From assembly GCA_032622095.1 (NCBI GenBank), contig CP136067.1:197184052-197248051 (forward strand): DNA of 64,000 nucleotides. The letters run 5' to 3'. Source of the stretch: Siphonodentalium dalli. Taxonomy: Eukaryota > Mollusca > Scaphopoda > Gadilida > Siphonodentaliidae. Shown here in pieces: positions 1 through 11,924 of this stretch. Below the pieces are notes generated by a model. It was not told the DNA's origin. It saw nothing but the letters and a program-made list of their open reading frames with translations, and did no database searches. Each line of letters starts with the position of its first letter. The stretch's first letter is position 1. The position numbers were made by a program, and so were the translations under genes.

Positions 1-875
1 TGCAACTGGTTGACCTTTGTGGGTTTATGTTATGGAAATTATCACCTTTATTACGCCCTATGGGTGTTTACTGCTACGCTGTTATGGCGTGACAATGAGG
101 CGATGGGGATATCGGACATAACAACATATTTCAGGTTTCACGCGGTGCGAGTTATTTTAGGAAATTGTAGTAAGGCTGATCTGGCCGTATCTCGCCGGAC
201 AACACATTTCGGGTTTTCGCGGATGTGTATTCGCGAATGTTTCATTGTTGCAGTATGTAAATTTTATGACCGCATTAATTGCGTTCGATGTTTAGGTATG
301 AACAATAGCTGGGCCACTCTTGAAGATTTTATAGCGGGAACACAATGCAATATAACAGCTAACTTTGCTGATGAAGTATGAGACATGTCTCAGTTGGAAT
401 GTAGACTAAATGTATTGCGAAGTATCGGGTGTGTATTTAATGAGTTTAGTAGATTTTTGGTCCGCGTTTAGAGACTTTCTGGCGTGGTGAATGAGAAACC
501 TGCCGTAATAAGCCGTATTTATTGTAATAATTTGAAGGATTAGTTTTTTAACGGAATTCTGAGGCGGTCATTCATGAAAGCAATATATATTATATTATAT
601 TTTATATAATATGATCTTGCTGACTGGTTTTCTTGTTAGCGTTATGTCGCCGATAAAAAGCAGATATCAGGAAAGACTAACATTAACTGTTATACAGTTA
701 ACTACCTATGCATGGGTCATATGTGATCGGATGCAATATTTTGGAATCAACTGTGTAATACTGTACTAAAAACACAACAAAGGTCAAGCTGGGTAGCCAG
801 AATATGTTTTGGTAAATTTTAGCTGGGTATATATACCCAACACACCAACATGTAGCGACAACGACCCATTCAGCC
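1..875. other. No recognisable gene
   Basis: A 123-codon open frame on the plus strand (10-381) has no domain, splice context or repeat partner that I recognise, and I do not call it a gene. Around 580-612 lies an AT palindrome-rich patch (tatattatattatattttatataatat-type sequence). The rest shows nothing I can name. Confidence 0.5.
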
Positions 876-1243
876 CTACTATATGTAATAGTCTTAGCAC
901 TCTCTACTATATGTAATAGTCTTAGCACTCTCTACTATATGTAATAGTCTTAGCACTCTCTACTATATGTAATAGTCTTAGCACTCTCTACTATATGTAA
1001 TAGTCTTAGCACTCTCTACTATATGTAATAGTCTTAGCACTCTCTACTACATGTAATAGACTTAGCACTCCCTACTACATGTAATAGACTTAGCACTCTC
1101 TACTATATGTAATAGTCTTAGCACTCTCTAATATATGTAATAGTCTTAGCACTCTCTACTATATGTAATAGTCTTAGCACTCTCTACTATATGTAATAGT
1201 CTTAGCACTCTCTACTACATGTAATAGTCTTAGCACTCTCTAC
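876..1243. repeat. 28-bp minisatellite, about 13 copies
   Basis: The unit CTACTATATGTAATAGTCTT followed by AGCACTCT repeats head to tail with a 28-bp period. Two adjacent units near 1045-1095 share the same substitutions (ACATGTAATAGACT), suggesting unequal exchange. Each unit carries a small inverted repeat (ACTA...TAGT) able to form a short hairpin. No coding potential is apparent. Confidence 0.95.
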
Positions 1244-3012
1244 TTTGTTGATTCACAGACCTAGAATGTGTGATATACATACATAGAAAATGCTCGCCTC
1301 ATGCAAAACAAAAACTTTCACCCAAGAAGATTATAAATGGACTGCAAGGTCTTCGAAGTGGGTACATGTACAATAACATAAATTTTACAAACGTTGGGAA
1401 AACAACTTCCATTAACAAGTGCGTGTAAAAATAGATATACTTCAAAGCTGTCAAATGAATCGAAATCACTGTCAAATGAATCGAAATCACTGTCAAATTA
1501 AATCCTCAATTTGTGAGCAGTTCAGAATTGATGACAAAGATATTGTTTTAAACTTTATTTGTTACTCAGAATAAAATCATAATTGAAACAACATTAAAAA
1601 ACTAAATATTTTACGAACATATAGGTCGCTAACTAATAAAGTAACGAGCTGTGTTATATAGTTGTTATCGCTATTTTCGCCAAGATAAACAAAAACGTGC
1701 TTATTATCGTGAGGTGATAACTGTTAAATATCTTCTGTATTCGTACATTTAATGATGTGAAGCCAGGTTGTTATTAGACGGGGGCAGTATATATATTACG
1801 TAATCATTGAGTTAAGTACAGTAACTGCTAGCCTGTATATCCAATTATGGGAGAATGCATTTAGGTATTTATCTGCCTAATCAACAAAACAATACATAAC
1901 CAGTGCACAGATTAAGCGTTTTGACGATAAGTGTTTTAAATCCAATATTATTTGAATGGCTGGCTAAATGTTACAGCTGACATGTTGCTGTCTCGTGAAG
2001 TTTGATTATATACATTTTCAATGTGGTGCAGCTAGCCACGAAATGGTTACCCACGCCATGAATGCACACATGCACTCCCGTCCCAAAATAAATGTTGGTT
2101 TGCATGGTCGGTATTTCCGAAGTACTTTCGTCGCCTAACTTCGTCGGGACTGTCGATCTATTCAGCACTTTTGAATTAGCTTCCCACCTCCATTTGGGGT
2201 AAACAAAAGGTTGGACAAATGAAATTTTCATTTCATTATGCGGCAGCACGATATTCCCCATTATATATGTAGTACTAAATGTCTTCCGATAACGATTAAT
2301 TTGTAAGTTACTTACTTGTCACTATTCTGTATATATACGTGAAATGATTCCACATGAAGGATGCTGCGATATTCACCGTGAACACCACTGAAATAGGAAT
2401 TGGCCATTGCGATTGACCCCATCCCATGGAGCCTGACACATGCATATTACAAAAAGGCGAGCATAATTTTTATCACGCAACAACTCAATTATTGAAAACT
2501 CCCCACCACTGTCATCATCTCACCCTCTCTCTCCCCCTCTCTCCCCCTCTCTCCCATCTCTCCCCTCTCTCCTTCTCTCTCGATCCAAGCCTCCTGCTAT
2601 CCCTAGCACTATATTCTCCCTGTTTCCATCCCTAACTCAAACATAATTATATATCTCCATTTATCCTAACAAAAACACTATTTCTATCCTTTCCCGTCTG
2701 ATCGATATCCCTTCCTCACTTGTTGGGGAAGGGGCATGTGTCGCCAAAGAGGAGAAGACTTCATAAAAGCCCTCGGGCTTGTTGTCTGATCCTCATTTCA
2801 TACACTATCTCTTCTATTTTTGCATATTTGTATCATCTGTATATTATGTTATGTTGGATTTGGAAATAAAAATATGTTTACATTGTTCAATTTCGAAAAA
2901 ATTGACCATTGGCCGCCGACAGCGCGAACATTGCAGTACATACAAGCAGACGGAAAAACCCAGATAATATAAGTGCAAAAGGATTCCTAAAAGATAGTTA
3001 TTCAGTGAAACT
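1244..3012. other. Gene-free stretch with small repeats
   Basis: Contains a 22-bp tandem repeat of about 2.4 copies at about 1448-1497 (CTGTCAAATGAATCGAAATC type) and a CT-rich low-complexity tract at about 2515-2582. Short open frames here are not supported by splice signals or recognisable motifs. Confidence 0.55.
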
Positions 3013-4129
3013 TGCATTCTCTTATATACGCGAGTCTCCCATAAGGAGCCTCGCATATATAAGAGAATGCACTGGCTTACAAGGTCGAGGTAAATATTGT
3101 TAGGCCAATGTATTCTCTTATATACGCGAGTCTCCCATAGGGAGCCTCGTATATAAGAGAATGCACTGGCTTACAAGGTCGAGGTAAATATTGTTAGGCC
3201 AATGGTATTCTCTCATATACGCGAGTATCCCATAGGGCGCCTCGTATATAAGAGAATGCACTGGCTTACAAGGTCGAGGTAAATATTGTTAGGCCAATGT
3301 ATTCTCTTGTATATGCGAGTCTCCCATAGGGAGCCTCGTATATAAGAGAATGCACTGGCTTACACGGTCGAGGTAAATATTGTTAGGCCAATGCATTCTC
3401 TTATATACGCGAGTCTCCCATAGGGCGCCTCGTATATAAGAGAATGCACTGGCTTACAAGGTCGAGGTAAATATTGTTAGGCCAGTGTATTCTCTTATAT
3501 AACCGAGTCTCCCATAGGGAGCCTCGTATATAAGAGAATGCACTGGCTTACAAGGTCGAGGTAAATATTGTAAGGCCAATGTATTCTCTTATATAACCGA
3601 GTCTCCCATAGGGAGCCTCGTATATAAGAGAATGCACTGGCTTACAAGGTCTAAGTAAATATTGTTAGGCCAATGTATTCTCTTATATACGCGAGTCTCC
3701 CATAGGGAGCCTCGTATATAAGAGAATGTACTGGCTTACAAGGTCGAGGTAAATATTGTTAGGCCAATGTATTCTCTTATATAACCGAGTCTCACATAGG
3801 GGGCCTAGTATATAAGAGAATGCACTGGCTTACAAGGTCGAGGTAAATATTGTTAGGCGAATGTATTCTCTTATATACGCGAGTCTCCCATAGGGCGCCT
3901 CGTATATAAGAGAATGCACTGGCTTACAAGGTCGAGGTAAATATTGTTAGGCCAATGTATTCTCTTATATACGCGAGTCTCCCATAGGGCGCCTCGTATA
4001 TAAGAGAATGCACTGGCTTACAAGGTATAGGTAAATATTGTTAGGCCAATGTATTCTCTTATATACGCGAGTCTCCCATAGGGAGCCTCGTATATAAGAG
4101 AATGCACTGGCTTACAAGGTCGAGGTAAA
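3013..4129. repeat. 95-bp hairpin satellite, about 12 copies
   Basis: Twelve units start near 3015, 3112, 3207, 3301, 3394, 3488, 3584, 3678, 3770, 3865, 3959 and 4052. Each unit has a strong inverted repeat, TTCTCTTATATACGCGAG opposed to CTCGTATATAAGAGAA, around a smaller inverted repeat (CTCCC ATA GGGAG). A constant spacer (GGCTTACAAGGTCGAGGTAA then ATATTGTTAGGCCAATG) follows. Hairpin and spacer both match, in reverse complement, the inside of the TTAA-flanked miniature element at 33585-33834, so the array looks like a tandem amplification of that element's interior. Confidence 0.95.
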
Positions 4130-4399
4130 CGCGACGGGACTTGACATCTGACACTTTGCTAATTCAGCGCCAAAACTAAATGCTGATATTTCTGGACCTT
4201 CATTTGAAACTTTCATTAATACATTTAAATACATGACAGACAACCTATTTCGTGAGCGAGATTTAATTATGTTTTGATAAGAAAAAGAATGTTCACAATC
4301 TACACATGGACACAAACAAAGCGCTCGGCTAACAAACACTCGGAAATAAAAGGATTCTACGGCAGCGTGGAACCGCCACGATCGTTTATTTTTTCAGAA
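4130..4399. other. Nothing recognised
   Basis: Non-repetitive AT-rich sequence between the hairpin satellite and the next repeat. Open frames on both strands are short and mutually overlapping, and none shows a domain or splice context. Confidence 0.5.
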
Positions 4400-4685
4400 A
4401 TCTTAATCTGTTTAAACAGATTACTAATCTGTTTAAACAGATTACTTAATCTGTTTAAACAGATTACTTAATCTGTTTAAGGGAACATTCCGTTTTGCGA
4501 AATAATGTTTTGAATAATGGATATCACCATTTAACTGGGAGATATATAGCTTCATCTGAGGAAGAAACGTTCATTTATGGTCTGGTTTGATTTTGTTTAA
4601 CCATGGTGTTGTAGCTTGGTAAGCTGACTACATGTGCTACATAGACACAATAAAGAGGCCCATCGACCTCCAGATGAGAAGGCAC
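4400..4685 (+). repeat. Palindrome cluster plus dispersed repeat, partner of 10155-10440
   Basis: At 4400-4480 the perfect 18-bp palindrome AATCTGTTTAAACAGATT recurs about four times. It is followed by about 200 bp (GGGAACATTCCGTTTTGCG onward, to CCAGATGAGAAGG). The same unit occurs in opposite orientation at 10155-10440 with a few substitutions and one ~10-bp indel. The similarity ends at GAGAAGG in both copies, which suggests an element boundary. An AATAAA lies inside. Confidence 0.9.
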
Positions 4686-6128
4686 ACACGTGTTCCACAC
4701 ATATCACATTGTGATCATATGTGTACGGATGTTTAGGGTTTGTTAGGAAATTGAAATAATAATGGAATACTATAATGTGGAAATTGACTTCCATAAACCA
4801 TCATTCACAGTCACCATGCAATATCGGAGGAATTGGAAGAACACGGTGTGTTTTCATTGTCAAATGATTAGTCGGGTGCCAGATATCAACCACTGAAATA
4901 CACAATACTAAAAACCGGATCACAGACAATCCTCACTATCAGATAAAATGTTGTCTGTGATAACGAGAAAACAGAAACAGAATACCATCATACTTTTCAG
5001 AGCATGAACAAAATGTTAAACAAGAAGTCTCCTGTGCTCTTAGTGTATGTGAGGTAATGAACACATAGATATATATATAGGTACAAGTCTTTATTACGTC
5101 GTGAATAAGATAAGCAGTGTATACAAATATGATGATCAAGAGTCGCCGCGAAGTGAGGTCCCCGAATGGGTGATATGCCTGGTGTGGGTTATGCCTGGTA
5201 ACCTCGAGATGAGATGAGTCTAGTGAAAGCATGAAGTGATGGGATGTGGTTGTTTCTTATATACTATTTGGGATGCATATTAGACAAGTTAGATTGTGTT
5301 CGTGTTATATGAGTTTCGTATAAACCTAATTTAGCGAAGAAAATATTGATCTTGGAAACAAAAATATTACGATTTCAAACTACGCGCCATGTTTTTGACC
5401 TTCACCGGAGAAGACGCAGGTCGCATGAAGAAGCGGAAGTTCATTTCTCACAGCTTCGATTGATGCATTCAATCTCTTCCATCGAACAATCTCACTCCTA
5501 TAAAATACTTGACGCTTTATGACTCTTGTTTCTTGACGCTTTATGACTCTTGTTTCTTTCTCCTTTTTTTCCGAATCGGTTATAACGGGCCTTCTTTTGC
5601 AGGTAACATGTTTTGTTTGCAACTCAATAATGTTCGCGAACGGCCGTCGATAAAAGACACGCAACATATGCGATTTCAAGAACGGTAACTCGTAATGGCA
5701 TAATTCTCCATTTTATGACTCCAGCCATAAATGAATTTATATTAAATAATTCAATTTTACTTTTACGATAGCCTGTTAACCGGAACGTTTTCAGTAGACA
5801 TCGTCGACTCAAATTAGTTATTTTATAATATAATATTCATATTAGATCGCTATTGTCACCGGGAATTTATTGAAATTGGGGTACAGTACGTCTTACGTGT
5901 CTTGAGATGTCTAAATATGTTTTGATGGACAGATCGCGCAAGCGCAAGGGACCCCCGCCAATCTTATCTGTTGTGATTCCAATTGTTGACTTATTAAATA
6001 TGCACATATGCTTAAGAAACAGTCGCGCGCGAAGCGCGCTCCCGTAGGTCGGTTTTTGGATCCCAATTAATGAAAATATCATTGAAACAATCGGTTTCCC
6101 CCCAATAAACATCCATATATTCAATATA
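4686..6128. other. Nothing recognised
   Basis: Intergenic or intronic sequence. The only repeat seen is a short direct duplication at about 5505-5552 (GACGCTTTATGACTCTTGTT twice). Open frames on the minus strand (for example 5380-5679) merely run across this duplication and have no recognisable motif. Confidence 0.5.
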
Positions 6129-6167
6129 CATGTTTTTGGAGCAGAATTAGGTAGACCATATTGAACG

Positions 6168-6594
6168 CCATAATTCTGCTGTGGTTAAGTGGTCAATTAC
6201 TTTGGACATTACTGTATGTAGATGGAGTTATCATTAGACCTCACATCCTTATATGGGATACAGTAATGCCCAAAGTAATTGACCACTTAACCACAGCAGA
6301 ATTATGGGTAATTTTTCAGGATTTAAAATCCGGAAAAATTACCCATAATTCTGCTGTGGTTAAGTGGTCAATTACTTTGGACATTACTGTATGTGGATGG
6401 AGTTATCATTAGACCTCACATCCTTATATGGGCTACAGTAATGCCTAAAGTAATTGACCAATTAACCACAGCAGAATTATGGGTAATTTTTCAGGATTTA
6501 AAATCTTGAAAAATTACCCATAATTCTGCTGTGGTTAAGTGATCAATTACTTTGGACATTACTGTATGTAGATGGAGTTAAACCTCACATCAGT
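6168..6594. repeat. 175-bp tandem array of long palindromes (2.4 units)
   Basis: Starts of TAATTCTGCTGTGGTTAAGT fall at 6171, 6346 and 6521, giving a 175-bp period. Within a unit the ~49-bp arm starting CATAATTCTGCTGTGG is matched by its reverse complement ending CCACAGCAGAATTATG across a ~35-bp spacer. Between units lies a second palindrome, GGGTAATTTTTCAGGATTTA opposed to its complement. The array is therefore an alternation of two hairpins, expected to extrude as cruciforms and be difficult to assemble. Confidence 0.95.
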
Positions 6595-6784
6595 TTGTTG
6601 GGGATTTGGACCTTGACTTGGGACCTTTGGTTTTTAACGCAACAAATGCGAGTACACCTTATACACAAATTTCTGATGTAGCCAGAGTTTTTCTTGGATA
6701 ATATGAGTTTGAAGCCTGCTTACATTTCAATATGTTGTCAGTTTTGTATTGTCTGCAGCAGAACTCGGCGCGTTGAAGCAAAAG

Positions 6785-7640
6785 TTATAAGAGATAAAAT
6801 GTGTACGTAACGAGACTATAATACAAATGAAAAAATAAATTGAGGGAGGGGTGGGCATTACAGGGAACTAAGGGTTGAACCGATATAAATTTGTAGAGCG
6901 ATAACGACCAATGTTGACATATTATGCATCTCAACTCTACTGTTGCAACAAGGTTATAAAATAGGGGGGTGTCAGAATCTTAGTCATCTCTATATAGTGC
7001 CAGAATAGTCATTTATGGACTTATATAGTGGTACAATACAAATTAGAATCAAATGATAAAAATATGTATGTAACACAACTATACCGATGAAAATAAAAAC
7101 AATAATTTAGGCCGGGATAAGATGTTGGGTTGGTTATATGGACTCGGAGAAAAAGGGGTTCGTACCGATGAACTGACATAAATTAGTGGAGCGATGTTGC
7201 CATGTAATGCATCGCGACTGTACTAAAGCAGCAATGATATAAAATTGGGGGGGGGGGGGTCGGAAATTATCTCTATCTCTATAGATGGCACCAGAATTAT
7301 ATAGAAAGGAATAGCAATTGATATACGTATACGGTATACTATAGTAATACCATAGACATATAAGTACAAGTATCACGCAATAAAATATTTCGTAACGTGA
7401 CTATAGCGATGAAAAAAATAAATAAATTGGACTGGGATTAGAGATTGGGTTGGTTATATGTGGATAATTGGATATGGAATTCATACCGATGAAATGATAC
7501 AAATTAGTGGAGCGATAAAGACCAATGTTGACACTTAGTCAGGCTACGCGGGGGAAATAGGGGTTGATACGATAGACCGAAATAAATATGTTGAGTGATA
7601 ATGACCAATGTTGACGTATAAAGTAACGCGACTGTACTGT
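6785..7640. repeat. Degenerate ~300-bp tandem repeat, about 3 copies
   Basis: Three diverged blocks begin near 6789, 7052 and 7379. They share a signature of ACGTAACGAGACTATA-like sequence, AATAAATT, then CCGATgAaAtgataCAAATTAGTGGAGCGAT, then CCAATGTTGAC and GCGACTGTACT. A G-rich run lies at 7247-7260. Divergence is high, so this is an old repeat. Confidence 0.7.
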
Positions 7641-7730
7641 TGCACAATTATCATGTAGAACCAGTCAAATATGAACACTGGTGCCCAATATGGAACAGCT
7701 CAGAAAACATTTGAAGGGCCCTAAAATTTA

Positions 7731-8240
7731 TTTAACATGGGATCTGTCATACAAATCGATTTATGTTGATAAATCTCTTATTTTTCAAAATTTTAAGCTG
7801 AGACTTGGTGTGTCTGAGTGGGATACGTATATATTCCTAAAATGATAGAATACAGCACATATTTATGTTTTAGGTGGAAGAAATGAATTTTTTTCGATGA
7901 TAAAATTTAACATGGGATCTGCCATACAAATCGATTTATGTTGATAAATGTCTTATTTTTCAAAATTTTAAGCTGAGACTTGGTGTGTCTGAGTGGGATA
8001 CGTATATATTCCTAAAATGATAGGATACAGCACATAATTATGTTTTAGGTGGAAGAAATGAATTTTTTTCGATGATAAAATTTAACATGGGATTTGCAAT
8101 TAAAATCGATTTATGTCGATAAAACTGTCATTTTTCAAAATTTTGAGTTGAGAATTCGTGTGTCTGTGTGTAATACTTATATATTCTTAAAATAACAGAG
8201 TCCAGCGCGTGATTATGTTTTAGATGGAAGAAATTGAATT
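7731..8240. repeat. ~175-bp tandem repeat, 3 copies
   Basis: AACATGGGATCTGTCATACA or a close variant occurs at 7734, 7910 and 8084. The first two copies are nearly identical; the third, ending near 8240, is clearly more diverged. The unit ends in GTTTTAGGTGGAAGAAATGA. No coding frame persists through it. Confidence 0.9.
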
Positions 8241-8726
8241 TGTTTTCGATAACAAATTTACAGCATGTACGGCCGTACTACGGGTTTATCGAGTACGCTA
8301 TTTTATAAACAAACTTTTGTCAATAGCCGTTTTGGTCAAACTAAACCTTTTTCGACCGGGAAAGCAGATCCGAATAGTAGCTAAGATGTATTTAGATAGA
8401 ATTATCAAAAGAATTTGACCGATTAGGGTGCATTTTAAAAGAATCGAGTGGAGAAATTCCAGAAGATAAAAGATGGCGTTTATCACAATAGAACAGGCAT
8501 AATATTACCCATAATTCACCTCACTACACCAGGGGGCTTACCCATAATTCACCTCACTATACCAGGGGGCTCCCAATGGGTTATATATTATTTTCAGGCT
8601 ATCAGATTATTTATATTTTCAACAACATATTATTACACCGGTGACTTTAAGATTACAATTTCAGCCTGTCCTAACTATCGATACGATTGAGTCATATTTT
8701 CAAAAACATATTATACACCGGTGGCG
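8241..8726. other. Gene-free; two short direct duplications
   Basis: CCATAATTCACCTCACTAYA CCAGGGGGCT is duplicated at about 8510-8570. A ~35-bp block containing ATATTTTCAA...CATATTATACACCGGTG occurs twice (about 8612-8645 and 8692-8723), the second directly abutting the TTAA foldback element. No gene is apparent. Confidence 0.6.
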
Positions 8727-9203
8727 TTAAAGGTACTCAACCCGATAAAACTCCTCTCAATTACTATTTCAATGGCTTCGGGGGTCAAAAATATTTGATT
8801 CGAGTCGAGGAAGTCACCCATCAAAGCTCAGATTTGTTAGATATCGATTTTAGAAATCTATTATTTTTCATTATCGGGAATTCTTTCTGGCCCAGTACGT
8901 AGTCAATTATTACCACTTGATTATAGAGTTATCCATCCTTGTCTGTTTGAATAGAATTTTGGCGTAAAATCTCGAGCATGTTACCAAATTGACGGCAGTT
9001 ATAAGTACTCATCTCGAGAACATAAGAATTTTCAAAAATCAATATCTAATAACTCTGAGCTTTGTTTGATGGGTTCCTCGACTCGAATCAAATATTTTTT
9101 ACCCCCAAAGCCAAAGAAATAGTAATATAGGACCCTCTGATCGGATTGTTGTTGTTGGAATATGTTGAGATGGGGACCCTCTTTACGGGTTGAGTACCTT
9201 TAA
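8727..9203. mobile_element. TTAA-flanked foldback MITE, copy 1
   Basis: The element is bounded by TTAA at both ends (8727-8730 and 9200-9203) with termini AGGTACTCAACCC and GGGTTGAGTACCT. The arms remain complementary for well over 100 bp (for example ATATTTGATTCGAGTCGAGG opposed to CCTCGACTCGAATCAAATAT). A nearly identical copy lies at 49472-49959 with different flanks, which shows mobility. TTAA target duplications are characteristic of piggyBac-type and some other cut-and-paste transposases. No transposase is encoded, so it is non-autonomous. The superfamily is inferred from the target site only. Confidence 0.92.
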
Positions 9204-10154
9204 CTTTACAATGTCAGCATCTATGTGATTCTATCGGTACGATTTGAGTAAGGTACAAAAAAAAAATCTTCGCCCACTCGACCACAGAATTGGAGACTAC
9301 CACTGAATATGAAAAACAGCCACACTAGAAACACCACATGGTGGCGTAATGAGGCGTTTGGCAATACACATCGGGATTGGTTCCTCCGTTATGGTAATTT
9401 CCCTTGACCATATTTGGGAGCCATCTTCATTGTGTGTATGTCTTCGCTGGGAGTAAGACGTGTGAGGTTTTGTTAAGAACCGAACACGAATATCTGAGTT
9501 TGGGGTTTTATATATTGGGACATTCGTATAGTTTGAATCAAGTTGTGAGATTATAATGGGTCGTTATCTCACATGTAGCAAAATATAACTTGAATATGGC
9601 ATATTAAGTTTGTATAATCGTTATATGGATATATGGAAAAAAAAATTCGAATTTTGAAACTAGGCCCGTCCATTTAAGGAATTTCAGGCCATATACCCAT
9701 AAAAGGCCGTACACATATGGGGCTAATCTTATACTAATAAAACTCAACGTTGTTGTTCGTTTATTTGTTTGTCCGTTTATTGGCGACCAAACGACTGAAC
9801 CATCCGGGCTAAAAATGTGTATATGTGTGTATTTTGACTCGGGTAGCGTTATTAAATAGGTCCCGTTCACACCCACGAGTACGTGGTATCGCCAAAACCG
9901 AGGGTATCGCCAAAACCGAGAAAATGGTTAAGTCATTTTCACGTATATGATATGGGGATATGTTTGTTTCTCATCGTAAAGCAGACAACGAACAACGCAT
10001 GTGTATGTCCACATGGAGCAGGAGTATTTATCCACCCGCTGTCAATCAGTTTTCCCAGATCAAACCATTTAATATGTTTTGGCGATTTTTTTCAATAGTG
10101 TTTTTGCTTTTGCTCACTCAAATTTTCGAGAACATCCACCCAATAGTATAGTTC
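9204..10154. other. Gene-free; possible old interspersed repeat at 9725-9860
   Basis: GTATCGCCAAAACCGAG is duplicated at about 9887-9922. At 9725-9860 the sequence (ATACTAATAAAACTCAACG, a run of GTTTATTTGTTTGTCCG, then ACGACTGAACCATCCGGGCT) is reminiscent of Helitron-type and related interspersed repeats in invertebrates. That is a resemblance only. No coding frame is convincing. Confidence 0.4.
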
Positions 10155-10440
10155 CTTCTCATCTGGAGGACGATGGGCCTCTTTATTGTGTCTATGTAGC
10201 ACATGTAGTCAGCTTACCAAGCTACAACACCATGGTTAAACAAAATCAAACCAGACCATGCGGTTTTGATAAATGAACGTTTCTTCCTCATATGAAGCTA
10301 TATATCTCCCAGTTAAATGGTGATATCCACTATTCAAAACATAATTTCGCAAAACGGAATGTTCCCTTAAACAGATTTCTAATCTGTATATATATCTAAT
10401 CTGTTTAAACATATTACAAATCTGTTTAAACAGATTACTT
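10155..10440 (-). repeat. Inverted partner of the repeat at 4400-4685
   Basis: Reverse complement of 4400-4685 with a few substitutions and a ~10-bp insertion. It ends in the same AATCTGTTTAAACAGATT palindrome cluster. The pair encloses about 5.5 kb. Whether they are ends of one element or two independent insertions cannot be decided here; the short length of similarity and different flanks favour two insertions. Confidence 0.88.
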
Positions 10441-10443
10441 AAT

Positions 10444-10635
10444 TTAAGGGCGCACAGCTAGGTCATTGTTTCCCTGGTCGATGCAGAGTTCATTCAGATC
10501 ACCAAGCAGGCCGTTGGAAAGTTGATGTATAGCGATGATGTAGGCGTTCTTCATAGCAGATACGATGGATTTTTCAGCTTTGTTGAGGACCACTTTCGCA
10601 CTTGAGTCGAGTTTGCCGACTCTCGGAGAATGCCC
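10444..10635 (-). pseudogene. Coding relic, possibly hAT-like (ZNF862/KIAA1586-type) domain
   Basis: A 63-codon open frame on the minus strand is bounded by stops on both sides. It contains KAEKSIVSAMKNAYIIAIHQ, then LSNGLLGDLNELC, with an amphipathic helical look and lysine/leucine-rich composition. The pattern recalls the helical segment before the catalytic core in animal hAT-derived ZNF862/KIAA1586-like proteins, but this is recollection, not an alignment. There is no start codon at the front, the 3' side runs into the 10155-10440 repeat, and no continuing frame was found. I read it as a broken transposon fragment. Confidence 0.3.
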
Positions 10636-11284
10636 TCAGAAACGGTGTGAGAATTTGGACCTAACAGCGGAGAAATAGTTGTAAATAATGTCGGTATAAA
10701 GCGGATTGAAAGCATTAATATATATGTACATTGCCTATATAATTACAAGAACAAAGGATCACTAATCTCAATTGATTCGTGTATGCATAATGACCGATGA
10801 GAACAAAGCGTAAACTTGATCTGCATGGCGATTGTTAATCCAGGCCATATCATTTATAACCCAGCGAATTAACCTATTGTGTCATACGAGCCAGTCGTAA
10901 AACAAATAAAACTAGTCAAAGCATTACACTGAATCAGATTGACAAAGCTTCGTAAAACAAAATCTAAAGAATTCATTGTCATGATATAAATAACAGCGCA
11001 AAAAGTATATTTTAAATATAGACAAAGGGAAATAACTGTAAAAATCATAATTACTTTTCGCTGATTCGTGAAATGTGATGTAATCTTTCTTGAAAACGGA
11101 TCTTTTTTGTTTGTTTGTTTTTGTTTCTTGAAAATGGATCAACCGCTTACAAATGCATTATTACTTATACCAGAAATGATCAACTATTGAATCAACGACC
11201 GTATTAATTAAAACAATGTTATACAAACACCATTGCTAAAACCACACTGATTGACAGGCTGACTCAATGATCAACCTGTTTTTC

Positions 11285-11632
11285 TGAGAGTTTTGGAGAT
11301 TTTTGTTTTGGAACAATGGGATCATCTTCCTTAGATGGTTTCGGAGAAAACTGAAAACTGGGTAGTTGTATCCATTGCCGGTAAGACAGGTTCTGGAACA
11401 GGAGTAATATCATTTTCTTGAACTTGTGTCGCTAGTGATATACTGACAAGTTTTGTTTGACTCTATGTCTTAGTGCCGACTATTTCCTAGAAACGGCAGC
11501 TGAGTATGTGACTTGAGAAATTGATGGGATGGCACCAACAATTTTGTTAGCATCTAAATACGATAAATATTTCTCAACCTTACATCTTTGTATCTTGAAT
11601 TCATAGTCACATATGGGACATGAACGATCCAT
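11285..11632 (-). pseudogene. Degraded coding relic, unidentified
   Basis: The minus strand holds a 50-codon frame (11632 down to 11480) beginning MDRSCPICDYEFKIQRCKVE and ending in TYSAAVSRK. The Cys-x2-Cys start could be half of a zinc-binding motif. Downstream, coding-looking pieces continue in other frames (LATQVQENDITPVPEPVL; PSKEDDPIVPKQKSPKL), as expected for a frame broken by indels. An ORF1-type protein of a retroelement would fit but is not demonstrated. It could also be chance. Confidence 0.25.
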
Positions 11633-11635
11633 TGC

Positions 11636-11924
11636 AGCATGTTAACCTTGACAATTAGAATTTTTTTTTGGATTTGTACAATCTTTATGATCATGACCAG
11701 AAATCCAACCACTCGTCTTGAAGAGGTGTAGGACCAAAGAGGATCATGAGCTAAGTTGTATCCGCAGGTCGATGTCTCACGTGATACGGCCGCCCTAGTA
11801 GTCAGGACTCCTATATCACGCCTCACAGGATGATCCCAATGGCAAACAGGGTGCCACATTAAGGGATTCTTACTCTTCGCAATGGGGCGGTAGGCCAATT
11901 CTACCCCGGACACAGGGACGTGCT
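11636..11924. other. Nothing recognised
   Basis: A minus-strand open frame (11554-11913) overlaps the relic above in a different frame and has no recognisable motif. No repeats were noticed. Confidence 0.4.

Noticed and set aside
10-381. 123-codon open frame at the window start
   Set aside because: No motif, no splice evidence and unusual composition; cannot be distinguished from chance.
2520-2582. CT-rich tract as a promoter element or splice tract
   Set aside because: No exon or start site nearby that I can identify; treated as low complexity.
4400-10440. A 6-kb transposon bounded by the inverted copies at 4400-4685 and 10155-10440
   Set aside because: The repeats have palindromic clusters facing outward in both, different flanks and no common target duplication; other elements fill the interior. 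Two separate insertions fit better.
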